Source of the DNA: an uncultured bacterium
GTDB lineage: Bacteria; Muiribacteriota; Ozemobacteria; Ozemobacterales; Ozemobacteraceae
Length of the DNA: 64,000 bases
Assembly (NCBI GenBank): GCA_900317935.1
Contig: ONIU01000003.1
Location: 1 to 64,000 of the forward strand
Reading direction: 5' to 3'
In this document: in pieces, positions 35,519 to 44,239 of the stretch
How the letters are laid out: each line of letters starts with the position of its first letter
Numbering within the stretch: the stretch's first letter is position 1
The notes under the pieces: model-generated
Seen by the model: only the letters and a program-made list of their open reading frames with translations
What the model was told of the DNA's origin: nothing
Database searches by the model: none
Translations under genes and position numbers: made by a program

Positions 35519-36283
35519 ATGCGAATATTGATTTGTAATGATGATGGTATTCATTTCCCTGGAATTGTAGCATTGGCCAAGGCAATGACAGTTTTAGGAG
35601 AAGTTTATATTTTTGCCCCAGACGTAGAAAGAAGCGCAGCAAGTAATGCACTTACTCTTGGAATGCCGCTAAGAGTTAAGGAAGTTCCTTTTGAAATACC
35701 AGGTGTTAAAGCTTTTTCTACAAGCGGGACTCCGGCTGATTGTGCTAAGCTGGGAATTGATTATTTTGAACCAGAAAAACCGGATTTGGTTGTTTCCGGA
35801 ATTAATAAAGGGCCGAATATGTGCTGCGATATTATGTATTCTGGAACTGTGGCAGCAGCTTATGAAGGGGCATATGCTGAAATTCTCTCTTTGGCAGTTT
35901 CATTAAATAGTTACAGTTCTGATGTGGATTATACTGTTGCTGCAGAATGGGCTGTAAAATCTGCAAAACGATTGATTGCTACTAAGGCTGACAAAAGATA
36001 CGTTTATAATATAAATGTTCCAAATTTACCAGCAGATCAGATTAAAGGTTTAAAAATTACCAAAATGGGCTTTGTTGAATACAGAGGCGGATATGAAAAG
36101 CGTGTAGATCCTTATGGAAAGCCTTATTACTGGGTTAATGGCAAGCCTGTTGTTATAGACAAAAACAGTGAATGCGACAATAATTCTGTTGCAGATGGCT
36201 TTGTTTCTCTTACTCCGCTGACAAGAGACTATACTGCATATGAACTTGTAAATAAGTTAAAGGAAGATTTTGGCTCTTTGTAA
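35519..36283 (+). CDS. surE: 5'/3'-nucleotidase SurE
   Basis: SurE dephosphorylates nucleoside 5'- and 3'-monophosphates and helps survival under stress. At 254 residues it is full length. The metal ligands are visible: ICNDDG at the N-terminus (Asp pair), APDVERSAASNALTL (Ser/Asn near 40) and SGINKGPNMCCDIMYSGTVAAAYEG (Asn near 95). The ATG at 35519 has GGAG 6 nt upstream; the frame extends back to 35438 through the intergenic dyad. The birA-like gene starts 2 nt after its stop. Confidence 0.95.
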   Translation: MRILICNDDGIHFPGIVALAKAMTVLGEVYIFAPDVERSAASNALTLGMPLRVKEVPFEIPGVKAFSTSGTPADCAKLGIDYFEPEKPDLVVSGINKGPNMCCDIMYSGTVAAAYEGAYAEILSLAVSLNSYSSDVDYTVAAEWAVKSAKRLIATKADKRYVYNINVPNLPADQIKGLKITKMGFVEYRGGYEKRVDPYGKPYYWVNGKPVVIDKNSECDNNSVADGFVSLTPLTRDYTAYELVNKLKEDFGSL

Positions 36284-36285
36284 AT

Positions 36286-37047
36286 ATGAATAACGATTTC
36301 CTTCTTTTATTGAAAAAACTTAATTTCTGGAAAAAATATAATTTGTGTTGGATTCCTTCAACTGCTTCAACAAATGACGATTTGAAAGATATTTGGCGGT
36401 CTGAAGGTTTTGAACATACTATAGAAGTTGCAGATGTTCAAACCAGAGGCAAGGGGCAATATGATAGAAAATGGGCTTCTGATGAGGTTGGTCAGTGCCT
36501 GATGTTTTCTTTTACTGTAGATGTAAAGGAATATTTTTTCCCGATTTCTATGATTGCAGGAATATCTTTAGCTGCTGCTTTGGAAAATATGGGTGTAAAT
36601 GCAAAAGATTTTTGGCTTAAATGGCCAAACGACATCTGGTTTAATAACAGGAAGCTTGCAGGTATTCTTACTGAGTCTACGACTTTTAATGGTGGTTTTA
36701 GAACCGTTGTTGGTATAGGAATAAATATTTTGCCGCTTCAGGACAAATCGATTAATGCTGCTTCTTTAAGTGAGGCTGGCCTTTCTACAAATAGAGAAGA
36801 AGTGCTTTTTGAATTTTGCAAAGCCTGGGATAAAATATTTATTCTTTCTGCTTCAGAACAGACTGAGCTTTGGAAGAAGTATGGCGGACAGTTTTGGAAA
36901 AGGGAGATGACTATTGCTCTTCCAAAAGGAGAAACGCTTGTAGCCGTTCCTGAATCTGTAGAAAAAGACGGAGCTTTGATTGTTCGTAAAAAAGATGGAA
37001 GTTTACAAAAAATTATATCCGCTACCTTGCTTCCTAAAATATTATAG
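36286..37047 (+). CDS. birA: Biotin--[acetyl-CoA-carboxylase] ligase
   Basis: A 253-residue ligase that activates biotin with ATP and joins it to the carrier lysine of carboxylases. Visible are the substrate-entry STASTNDDL near residue 26, the variant biotinoyl-AMP loop TRGKGQYDRKW near 53 (the family has GRGRxGRxW), the KWPNDIW motif near 110 and KLAGILTE. There is no N-terminal helix-turn-helix, so it is a class I enzyme without repressor function. A C-terminal SH3-like domain is present. It starts 2 nt after surE and is co-transcribed with it. Confidence 0.9.
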   Translation: MNNDFLLLLKKLNFWKKYNLCWIPSTASTNDDLKDIWRSEGFEHTIEVADVQTRGKGQYDRKWASDEVGQCLMFSFTVDVKEYFFPISMIAGISLAAALENMGVNAKDFWLKWPNDIWFNNRKLAGILTESTTFNGGFRTVVGIGINILPLQDKSINAASLSEAGLSTNREEVLFEFCKAWDKIFILSASEQTELWKKYGGQFWKREMTIALPKGETLVAVPESVEKDGALIVRKKDGSLQKIISATLLPKIL

Positions 37048-37089
37048 ATAAACCTAAAAATAAAATAGCTTTCACCCACTAGCAATAAC

Positions 37090-37118
37090 TTGATAAAGAG
37101 TCTAGGATATTATAAAAT
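37090..37118 (+). promoter_or_regulatory. Sigma-70 promoter of the secreted-protein / zinc-ribbon pair
   Basis: TTGATA, a 17-nt spacer and TAAAAT, 35 nt before the ATG at 37153; AGGAGGG follows at the ribosome site. Confidence 0.65.
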
Positions 37119-37152
37119 ATATAGATAAGCTTCATCATCAGGAGGGTAATTT

Positions 37153-38268
37153 ATGAAAAACGGCAGTGTTTGCAAATTTGTGCTATTTGCCTTGTTTTCA
37201 AGCTTTTTATCAATGACTTATGCTGATGATATTATCTTCGATTCTTTTGAAGAAGCTCAAAAGGCTGCAGAAATACGTGAAAAAGAATATGAAAAACGTA
37301 TGGCCGAACACCAGGCTCAGATCAACGGAGCTTGGGAAAAGCAAAAAGCAGATTTAGGCGAAGATGCCACGTATGATATTAGCAAGATTACAGAAACTAG
37401 AACAACCGAACAGACTTCCGAAAATGCAGAAAATACTAAACTTCAGAATTCTGTAACGGACAGTATAAATGGGTTAAAACAGCAGATGATAAATACAGCT
37501 TCCGCAAATACTGTTGGTTTTGCTGGGGCTTCCGCAGCATATAGCTGGCGCGTAGAGTATAAAAATGGCAAATATATATTGTCAGACACCTATGATGAAG
37601 CAATGTTTGTTTCTGGTGCTTCTGGAAATAAGACCACAAAGACTACTTCCGGTGGTAATTCTTCGAATGCTGCTGATACTGATTCAACTAACAGTGGAAA
37701 TCCAAACGGTAATACTTCAGATAATACCCCTGTTCCAGAGACATCAGCTGGGTCTAATACTGAACCAGACAATGGAAATAGTGGAGAATCACCAGCAGAA
37801 GATTTGCCAGATGACAACAAGTTAGCTATGGCTTCTCCAAATGATAAATCTCCTAGTGAAAAGACTACGGAAATTTCTAAGCCTGATAGAGAAGTAGAAA
37901 TTAGAGTTCAGCATCCTACTACTTTTGAAGAAGAAGTATTTACTGTAACAGAAGGGGATGAACCAAAGATATTAAAACTTAATAAATTTGCTATCCCTGA
38001 AGATACAAGAGTTAAGATTTCTGCAAAAGCAAATATGGAAATTGATAATACTACTTTGACTATGACTATTATAGACGATGAAGGCGAAAGCGAACCAATA
38101 GATTCTGCTTCTATGAAGAATTATCGTCACTTATTTAGAATTCCTTCTCAAGACGAGTATTCTGTAAATATTTATGTTAATGAACCAGGGAAGCAGCCTA
38201 AAAAAATAATGCAGTTAGCGTTGCCCGTCACTTCAGTTGATTTTGGGTCAAGAACTATAAGTCACTAG
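37153..38268 (+). CDS. Exported hypothetical protein with Ser/Asn/Gly-rich linker
   Basis: A 371-residue secreted protein not recognised. A signal peptide (FVLFALFSSFLSMTYA) is followed by a charged helical segment of about 40 residues rich in Glu, Lys and Gln, a low-complexity region (about 155-235: Thr, Ser, Asn, Gly, Pro) and a folded C-terminal beta domain (EVEIRVQHPTTFEEEVFTVTEGDEPKIL... KIMQLALPVTSVDFG). No lipobox Cys. AGGAGGG lies before the ATG. The next gene, a cytoplasmic zinc-ribbon protein, begins 12 nt after the stop and is probably in the same message. Cell-surface or periplasmic role inferred only from the layout. Confidence 0.75.
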   Translation: MKNGSVCKFVLFALFSSFLSMTYADDIIFDSFEEAQKAAEIREKEYEKRMAEHQAQINGAWEKQKADLGEDATYDISKITETRTTEQTSENAENTKLQNSVTDSINGLKQQMINTASANTVGFAGASAAYSWRVEYKNGKYILSDTYDEAMFVSGASGNKTTKTTSGGNSSNAADTDSTNSGNPNGNTSDNTPVPETSAGSNTEPDNGNSGESPAEDLPDDNKLAMASPNDKSPSEKTTEISKPDREVEIRVQHPTTFEEEVFTVTEGDEPKILKLNKFAIPEDTRVKISAKANMEIDNTTLTMTIIDDEGESEPIDSASMKNYRHLFRIPSQDEYSVNIYVNEPGKQPKKIMQLALPVTSVDFGSRTISH

Positions 38269-38280
38269 AAAGGATAAAAA

Positions 38281-38658
38281 ATGGCAGAACAGCAGTCTGA
38301 TACCAATAATCTTATTTCATGTCGCGTTTGCGGCGTAATTATGGTTAAAATCGCTAAAGATATATGTCCTAAGTGTTTTAAGGCAGAAGAAGAATTATTT
38401 GCAAAAATTAAAAATTTCTTACGTGCAAATCCTGGAGCATCTATAAGTCAGGTCGCTGAATACTGTGATTGCACGGAAGATGCTGTCCATGCTTTCATTA
38501 AGTCAGGCAGACTTGAAAGAGTTGGATTGCGAAGAATTGCACATCAATGTGAACTTTGTAATACTACAATTTACGAAGGTGTAATGTGCGCTGATTGTAA
38601 AAAGAAATTGAAAGATCAGGTTAAACAGTTGAGGAGTATAAATCCTCAGCAAAATTAA
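38281..38658 (+). CDS. YvyF-like flagellar-operon zinc-ribbon protein
   Basis: A 125-residue cytoplasmic protein that matches the YvyF / TIGR03826 flagellar-operon family in layout: an N-terminal ribbon (CRVCGVIMVKIAKDICPKCF), a helix-turn-helix-like core (FLRANPGASISQVAEYCDCTEDAVHAFIKSGRLE) and a second ribbon (CELCNTTIYEGVMCADCKKKL). Eight cysteines could hold two zinc ions. In Bacillus, YvyF sits beside flagellar regulator FlgM. No flagellar gene is visible here, so either flagella are encoded elsewhere or the protein has another job. AAAGGA precedes the ATG. Confidence 0.7.
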   Translation: MAEQQSDTNNLISCRVCGVIMVKIAKDICPKCFKAEEELFAKIKNFLRANPGASISQVAEYCDCTEDAVHAFIKSGRLERVGLRRIAHQCELCNTTIYEGVMCADCKKKLKDQVKQLRSINPQQN

Positions 38659-38832
38659 ATCCTTTTAAGATAGAAAGTTGCATTGATTTGAAGTCTATGC
38701 TAGACTATCTAACTTTAAGGGATATTGTCTAACATTGATATTTTGTGATGTTAATAAGGGTATCTTGGCTATCACATTATATCTGTGTTAGTTTATATAT
38801 TGTTGTTAAATGTATGTGTTAGGAGATCTATA

Positions 38833-40923
38833 ATGCCAGAAGCCAACGGCGAGATTAGTAATGAATTTTTCAAAAAATTGAATCAGCAGATTGTTCAGAA
38901 AGATAATCTGATTAAGTTGCTTCAATTGCAGATTAGGAACTTAAAAAACCAAATTGAAGCAGGAGAGGCTGATGCAGAAAAATCAGATGATTTGCAACGA
39001 GTTTTAGATCAGAAAAATTCTGAACTAGAAGGCTTACGTGGCGAATTAGAAGAACAGAAAAAACTTTGTGCAAGTATTGGTGCTGAAAAGGATGAACAGA
39101 TTCGTTCTTTGAATGAAATGCTTGAACAAAGTAAAAATATGACTGTTGCTGAATATGCTGAAGATCCTAAGGTTACCGAATTAGAGGAAAATATACGAAA
39201 AATTCAAACTGATTACCAGAACGCTAAGGCTGAATTAGATACCCTTAAAATAGAAAATATCAGTCTTTCTGATTCTAATTCTCAACTGAAGAATGAATTA
39301 GAAAGCTTTAAATCAGAATACGAACAGTCTGCTCAGAAGATTACCGAATTAAATGGAATGCTAGAGGCTAAGCAGGCTGAACTTCAGATGACTTCAGATG
39401 AACTTAAAGCAAAGACTGCTGAGTTGGAATCAGTTCCCGATCAGCTTAATGCGAACGCAGAACAGGTTCAAAAAGCCTTGAAAGAAGCTAATGAACAGAA
39501 TCAGGCTCAGCTTTCACAAGTATCTTTGGAAGCTGAAGCTTATAAGAGTCAAGTTTCTGAGTTAACTCGTAAGGTTGAAGAATTACAGATTGAATTAGCT
39601 AGCAAAGAACGAGGTCAGATTTCTTCTGATGATGAACTTAAAAAAGCCAATGAAGCTTTAGTAGAAGCTAAGAATGAAATTGCCAGACTTGCAAGTGAAA
39701 ATGATAAGGTTGGTGATTTGGAACAGCAGATTGAAGTTCTTAAGAATGAAAATCAGGAATATACAGAAATTGCTATGAAGCTAACTGCTGCTGAAGGCGA
39801 TGTTGAAAGGCTCAATGAAGAACTTGAAAAAGTTCGTTCTGAATTAATTACTCAGACGAAAAAAGAAGAATATGTTCTTCAGATTTCACAACTCCAGCAG
39901 ACTGTAGTTGATAAGGAAGATGAAATAGCTGTTCTTCGCAAAGCTCTTGAAGCTAGATTATCTGAAGGTTCATCGATTCCTCATGAATCCGATGAGTATG
40001 AAGCTCTTACTCAGCAGGTTGCAGACCAACTTCTGACTATTCAGAATTTTGATAAACAGTTGAAGATGGTCAGACATCAGCTGAATGAAAAAGAAACTGA
40101 ACTTAATATTTTAAAGAATAAGATGGCTGAAGAAAAGGCTGTTGAAAAGACCGATGCTCCTATTAATTTTGATAATGGAGACATCATTGGAAGCTTTATT
40201 GATTTCTTTGATGGTTTGGATACAGCTCTTTCCAAAAAGCAGGATCCAGAACTTCAGGCTTTGCATAAGAAGTTGATGGATAGATTGATTATTCCTAATC
40301 AGATCAGCTATATGCCTGTAATTTCAGAAGAATATGATAGTAGTAAGCATATTGCTACTGATTATTTCAGAAGCGACAGATTCCCTGAACGCTGTATTGT
40401 ATTCGAAGTTGAAAAAGGGTATAAAAAAGGCGACAATGTCATTAAGAAATCCAAGGTTTGGGTTGTTCAGAATCTCTTTAAGTGCAGTTCTTGCGGTGCA
40501 GAACAAACTAATCCTGAAAGCCGTTTCTGCCACCTTTGTGGTGCTAAGATTCTTGCTCCAAACGGTTTACCAATAGATAGCCTCCCAATCTTTGAACCAA
40601 CAGCAATTACTTTCAATCGTTTCTCTGAAAGAATGCTTGAAAAAGGTAATCTTTCTAAGGCTAAAGAATATATTGAAGCTGGTTTGCAGCTTGATTCCAA
40701 TTATGTTCCATTGATATTGAGCATGGCTGATGTTTTAATCTCTGAATCCAAATTCCAGGAAGCTGTTGATTATTTGAAACAGGCTTATGACTTGAAACCG
40801 GATGAAAGAACTAAACTCAAGATTCAGAATCTTGAAACCAAACTTAATATATTCTCTCAGGCTAAGAATCTTAAACTTAGTTCTGATGAATTTGATAAGT
40901 TACTGCATATTATACAGAAATAA
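38833..40923 (+). CDS. Long coiled-coil protein with zinc ribbon and TPR
   Basis: A 696-residue cytoplasmic protein of unknown role. Residues 15-455 are almost continuous coiled coil with a Glu/Lys/Gln/Leu heptad texture. A globular segment (about 465-560) is followed by a zinc ribbon, CSSCGAEQTNPESRFCHLCGAKI, and then about two TPRs (NLSKAKEYIEAGLQLDSNY, KFQEAVDYLKQAYDLKPDER). No signal or membrane segment. The start at 38833 is chosen because AGGAG precedes it; the frame extends to 38785. It lies 30 nt upstream of valS. A scaffold or cytoskeletal role is only a suggestion. Confidence 0.75.
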   Translation: MPEANGEISNEFFKKLNQQIVQKDNLIKLLQLQIRNLKNQIEAGEADAEKSDDLQRVLDQKNSELEGLRGELEEQKKLCASIGAEKDEQIRSLNEMLEQSKNMTVAEYAEDPKVTELEENIRKIQTDYQNAKAELDTLKIENISLSDSNSQLKNELESFKSEYEQSAQKITELNGMLEAKQAELQMTSDELKAKTAELESVPDQLNANAEQVQKALKEANEQNQAQLSQVSLEAEAYKSQVSELTRKVEELQIELASKERGQISSDDELKKANEALVEAKNEIARLASENDKVGDLEQQIEVLKNENQEYTEIAMKLTAAEGDVERLNEELEKVRSELITQTKKEEYVLQISQLQQTVVDKEDEIAVLRKALEARLSEGSSIPHESDEYEALTQQVADQLLTIQNFDKQLKMVRHQLNEKETELNILKNKMAEEKAVEKTDAPINFDNGDIIGSFIDFFDGLDTALSKKQDPELQALHKKLMDRLIIPNQISYMPVISEEYDSSKHIATDYFRSDRFPERCIVFEVEKGYKKGDNVIKKSKVWVVQNLFKCSSCGAEQTNPESRFCHLCGAKILAPNGLPIDSLPIFEPTAITFNRFSERMLEKGNLSKAKEYIEAGLQLDSNYVPLILSMADVLISESKFQEAVDYLKQAYDLKPDERTKLKIQNLETKLNIFSQAKNLKLSSDEFDKLLHIIQK

Positions 40924-40953
40924 TTTACAACAAATATCGAAGGTTTTTTATTT

Positions 40954-43620
40954 ATGTCTGACAACGAACAGAAATTATTATCCAAAGCTTATGAACCAGT
41001 AGATGTTGAAAATGCCATCTATAGTAAATGGGAAGAAAACGGTTGTTTCCATGCCCATGAAGATTCTAAAAAAGAAAAATATTCTATTGTTATTCCTCCG
41101 CCAAATGTTACAGGAATGCTTACAATGGGACATATTCTCAATAACACTTTGCAGGATATTTTAATTAGATATCATCGTATGCTTGGTTTTGAAGCTATGT
41201 GGCTTCCAGGCACAGATCATGCCGGTATCGCAACTCAGAATGTTGTTGAAAAGGCTCTTGCAAAAGAAAAATTAACAAGACATGACTTAGGCCGTGAAAA
41301 ATTTGTTAATAGAGTTTGGGAATGGAAAGAAAAATATGGCGGTATTATTTTAAAACAGCTTCGAAAGTTGGGTTGTTCTTGCGATTGGCAGAGAGAACGC
41401 TTTACAATGGACGAAGGTTTGAGTAAAGCTGTTCAGAATACTTTTATTAAACTTTATAACGACGGCTTAATCTACAAGGGCAAATACATCATTAATTGGT
41501 GTCCACGTTGTAGAACAGCTCTTTCTGATGAAGAAAAAATACCAGAAGATACCAATGGTCATCTTTGGTATATGCATTATCCATGCAAAGACGGTAATGG
41601 CTCTATTCAAATTGCTACTACTCGTCCAGAAACATTGCTTGGCGATACTGCTGTAGCTGTTAACCCATCTGATGAACGCTTTAAAGATATGGTTGGCAAA
41701 ACTGTTGTAGTTCCTTTTGTAAACCGTGAAATACCAGTTATTGCTGATGATTATGTAGATAAAGCTTTTGGTACTGGTGCAGTTAAGATTACTCCAGCTC
41801 ATGACCCCAACGATTTTGAAGTTGGTCGTCGCCATAACCTTGCTCAGATTATAGTTATGGATGAAACAGGTGTCATGAATGAAAATGCTGCAGAATTCAA
41901 AGGCATGGATAGATTTGAATGCAGAGAAGCTATTGTTAAACGTCTTGAAGAAATGGGGCTTCTTGACAAAATAGAAGACCATCAGTTGGCTGTTGGTCAC
42001 TGCGAACGTTGTAAAACAATTATTGAACCCTATCTTTCTGATCAGTGGTTTGTTAAAATGAAACCTCTTGCTGTTAAAGCAATCGAAGCTTATAAAAACG
42101 GCACTTTACGTTTTACACCTGCTAGATGGGGTTCTGTCTATTTGCACTGGATGGAAAACATTCGTGACTGGTGTATCAGCCGCCAGCTTTGGTGGGGGCA
42201 TAGAATTCCTGCTTATACTTGCAGTCACTGCGGTGAAGTAATGGTTGCAGGTGAACAGCCATCAAAGTGCTCAAAGTGTGGAGCTACTGATGGAATAAGC
42301 CAGGATTCAGATGTTCTTGATACCTGGTTCTCTTCTTGGTTATGGCCTTTCTCAACTATGGGTTGGCCAAATGAAACAGAAACTTTAAAGAAGTTCTATC
42401 CAACAGATACTCTTGTTACTGGACCGGATATCATTTTCTTCTGGGTAGCAAGAATGGTTATGTCAGGTTATTATTTCCTGGATAAGTGTCCTTTCCATGA
42501 TGTTTATTTTACTAGTATCGTCAGAGACATGAAGGGCCGCAAGATGAGTAAATCTCTTGGTAATAGCCCGGATCCACTGGATATAATTGCTAAATACGGT
42601 GCTGATGCTCTTAGATATACTATAGTTTCATTAGCTCCAGTGGGCCAAGACATACGCTTTGCAGAAAACAAAGTTGAAATAGGTAGAAATTTTGCCAACA
42701 AACTTTGGAATGCTTCTCGTTTCGTTTTGATGAATTTGGAAGGAGCCAACGTAAGCATTAATAACAAACTTCCTTCTAAGGATAAACTTAGTGAAGTTGA
42801 CAGATGGATCATTTCTAGAATGAACTATACTGTAGATCAGGTTAGAAGCTTACTTGTCGAAGGTAATTTCAGATTTAACGATGCTTTGAAAGCTGTTTAC
42901 GAATTTATTTGGAACGACTTTTGCGATTGGTATATAGAAATGAGCAAGTCAGTATTATTTGGGCAAGATGCTGAAAAGAAAGCTACAGTTCAGCAAGTAT
43001 TGCTAAGTTGTTTAGATACTGCTTTAAAGATATTGCATCCATTTATGCCTTTCGTCACAGAAGAAATATGGCAGAAATTGCCTGGTAGCGAAGGTTTCCT
43101 AATGCAGGCCTCTTTCCCAGAAGCCGATAAAAACCTCATTGATTCATCATTAGAAGCAGAAATCAGTGAATTAATGGAAGCCGTCAGAGTTATCAGAAAC
43201 ATGAGAGCTTCTGCAAACATATCACCAGCTAAGAAATTGACTGTCAGAGTTGTTGATAATGGTAGTCTGGGTAGTGCTTATACTAAGCAGGTTCAGATGA
43301 TTTGTGCTCTTGCAGGTGTTGAAAAATTTGAGATAGTTGATAAAAAGCCGGTTGGACATCTGGTCGGCCTTGCAGGTTCTACTGAAATCTGTATTGATCT
43401 TTCTGGCGTTATAGATATAGCTGTTGAACTTGCTCGTGTAACTAAAGAAATTGAAAACACTGAAAAGAACAGAGCTAAAATTGCTTTCAAGCTTGATAAT
43501 GAAAACTTTGTAAATAAAGCTCCTGCTGAAGTTGTTGAACGAATCAGAACAGATGTAGCTGGTTATGACCAACAGCTTGCAAAGCTTAATGAATACAAAA
43601 AAGAACTTGAAAGTATCTGA
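40954..43620 (+). CDS. valS: Valine--tRNA ligase
   Basis: Valyl-tRNA synthetase, 888 residues, full length. It has the class I signature PPNVTGMLTMGHILNNTL near residue 48, the editing domain with TTRPETLLGDTAVAV, the KMSKS loop as GRKMSKSLGNSPDPLD near 530, the zinc-like CSHCGEVMV...KCSKCGA insert, an anticodon-binding helical domain and a C-terminal coiled coil (ARVTKEIENTEKNRAKIAF). AAGG precedes the ATG. It starts 30 nt after the coiled-coil gene and ends before a hairpin. Confidence 0.97.
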   Translation: MSDNEQKLLSKAYEPVDVENAIYSKWEENGCFHAHEDSKKEKYSIVIPPPNVTGMLTMGHILNNTLQDILIRYHRMLGFEAMWLPGTDHAGIATQNVVEKALAKEKLTRHDLGREKFVNRVWEWKEKYGGIILKQLRKLGCSCDWQRERFTMDEGLSKAVQNTFIKLYNDGLIYKGKYIINWCPRCRTALSDEEKIPEDTNGHLWYMHYPCKDGNGSIQIATTRPETLLGDTAVAVNPSDERFKDMVGKTVVVPFVNREIPVIADDYVDKAFGTGAVKITPAHDPNDFEVGRRHNLAQIIVMDETGVMNENAAEFKGMDRFECREAIVKRLEEMGLLDKIEDHQLAVGHCERCKTIIEPYLSDQWFVKMKPLAVKAIEAYKNGTLRFTPARWGSVYLHWMENIRDWCISRQLWWGHRIPAYTCSHCGEVMVAGEQPSKCSKCGATDGISQDSDVLDTWFSSWLWPFSTMGWPNETETLKKFYPTDTLVTGPDIIFFWVARMVMSGYYFLDKCPFHDVYFTSIVRDMKGRKMSKSLGNSPDPLDIIAKYGADALRYTIVSLAPVGQDIRFAENKVEIGRNFANKLWNASRFVLMNLEGANVSINNKLPSKDKLSEVDRWIISRMNYTVDQVRSLLVEGNFRFNDALKAVYEFIWNDFCDWYIEMSKSVLFGQDAEKKATVQQVLLSCLDTALKILHPFMPFVTEEIWQKLPGSEGFLMQASFPEADKNLIDSSLEAEISELMEAVRVIRNMRASANISPAKKLTVRVVDNGSLGSAYTKQVQMICALAGVEKFEIVDKKPVGHLVGLAGSTEICIDLSGVIDIAVELARVTKEIENTEKNRAKIAFKLDNENFVNKAPAEVVERIRTDVAGYDQQLAKLNEYKKELESI

Positions 43621-43627
43621 AAACTTT

Positions 43628-43663
43628 AATTTTGCTAAGAAAGTATTTTTTCTTAGCAAAATT
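43628..43663 (+). other. Inverted repeat between valS and the next gene
   Basis: AATTTTGCTAAGAA and its complement, 14 bp, with an 8-nt loop (GTATTTTT-like), 7 nt after the valS stop. No T run follows, so termination would be weak; it may partly separate valS from the small genes downstream. Confidence 0.6.
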
Positions 43664-43679
43664 AATTAGGGATTTGCTA

Positions 43680-44033
43680 ATGGATAAAGACTTTTATCTA
43701 AGCTTGCAAGATGTTGGAGATCTGATTTTCAGAGCCTCACAACGCTATCTTTTCCGTAATCAGGATGATTATGGAATGGATGTTTTCATTCAGGCAAGTC
43801 CCTTACAAGAAACACTTATATTGCGTCTGCAGGATTATTCTCATTTGCTTGTTAAAGTGTTTCCTCATAAAAATTTTTCTCAGGAGTTTGTTTACCGTAT
43901 AGAAGTATACAAAACCAGAGAAGGGGAAATGCGTGGAGTAAAGATTGCTTTCCTTGAAGCTACCAGGCAGGATTCTTCTGTGATGGAAATCCAAAAGTTT
44001 GTTGAACATTTCCTTTCACAATTAGGTTTCTAA
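43680..44033 (+). CDS. Hypothetical 117-residue protein
   Basis: A small soluble protein (MDKDFYLSLQDVGDLIFRAS...) not recognised. It alternates short strands and helices (ETLILRLQDYSHLLVKVF, FVYRIEVYKTREGEMRGVKIAFLE) and ends with an amphipathic helix (VMEIQKFVEHFLSQLGF), consistent with a compact alpha/beta fold. AGGGA precedes the ATG at 43680; the frame continues back to 43632 only through the valS hairpin. A 53-residue gene follows 19 nt later. No signal or membrane segment. Confidence 0.6.
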   Translation: MDKDFYLSLQDVGDLIFRASQRYLFRNQDDYGMDVFIQASPLQETLILRLQDYSHLLVKVFPHKNFSQEFVYRIEVYKTREGEMRGVKIAFLEATRQDSSVMEIQKFVEHFLSQLGF

Positions 44034-44052
44034 TTATTATTTGGAGGTTATT

Positions 44053-44214
44053 ATGAAGGGTGTAATAGAATCAAAGAAAGGTGATTATTTCCGTTGTTTA
44101 TTGGAAAATGGAGATATTTTGAATTTGCATTCTTCTGAAATTTCTTCAGATACAAAAGTTGGAGATTTTATTATTGTTAGTTTATCTAAAGAAGTTACTT
44201 CTGAAAGTAAATAG
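44053..44214 (+). CDS. Small DUF3006-like protein, 53 residues
   Basis: A short gene easily missed. It has GGAGG 8 nt before the ATG and encodes MKGVIESKKGDYFRCLLENG, then a second strand ILNLHSSEISSDTKVGDFIIV. The pattern (MKxVIxxxxGDxxxxxLExGxxIxxxxxExxxxxxxGDxIxV) is that of DUF3006 small beta-barrel proteins of unknown function. It lies between the hypothetical gene at 43680 and a TPR membrane protein 25 nt downstream, in the same direction. Confidence 0.6.
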   Translation: MKGVIESKKGDYFRCLLENGDILNLHSSEISSDTKVGDFIIVSLSKEVTSESK

Positions 44215-44239
44215 TTATAATTATTGAGAGAAGAAATTG

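Noticed and set aside
38668-38716. A complex inverted repeat before the coiled-coil gene (AGATAG/CTATCT, AAAGTT/AACTTT)
   Set aside because: The two outer pairs cross each other; only AGTCTA-TGC-TAGACT makes a simple hairpin, too short to claim a function.
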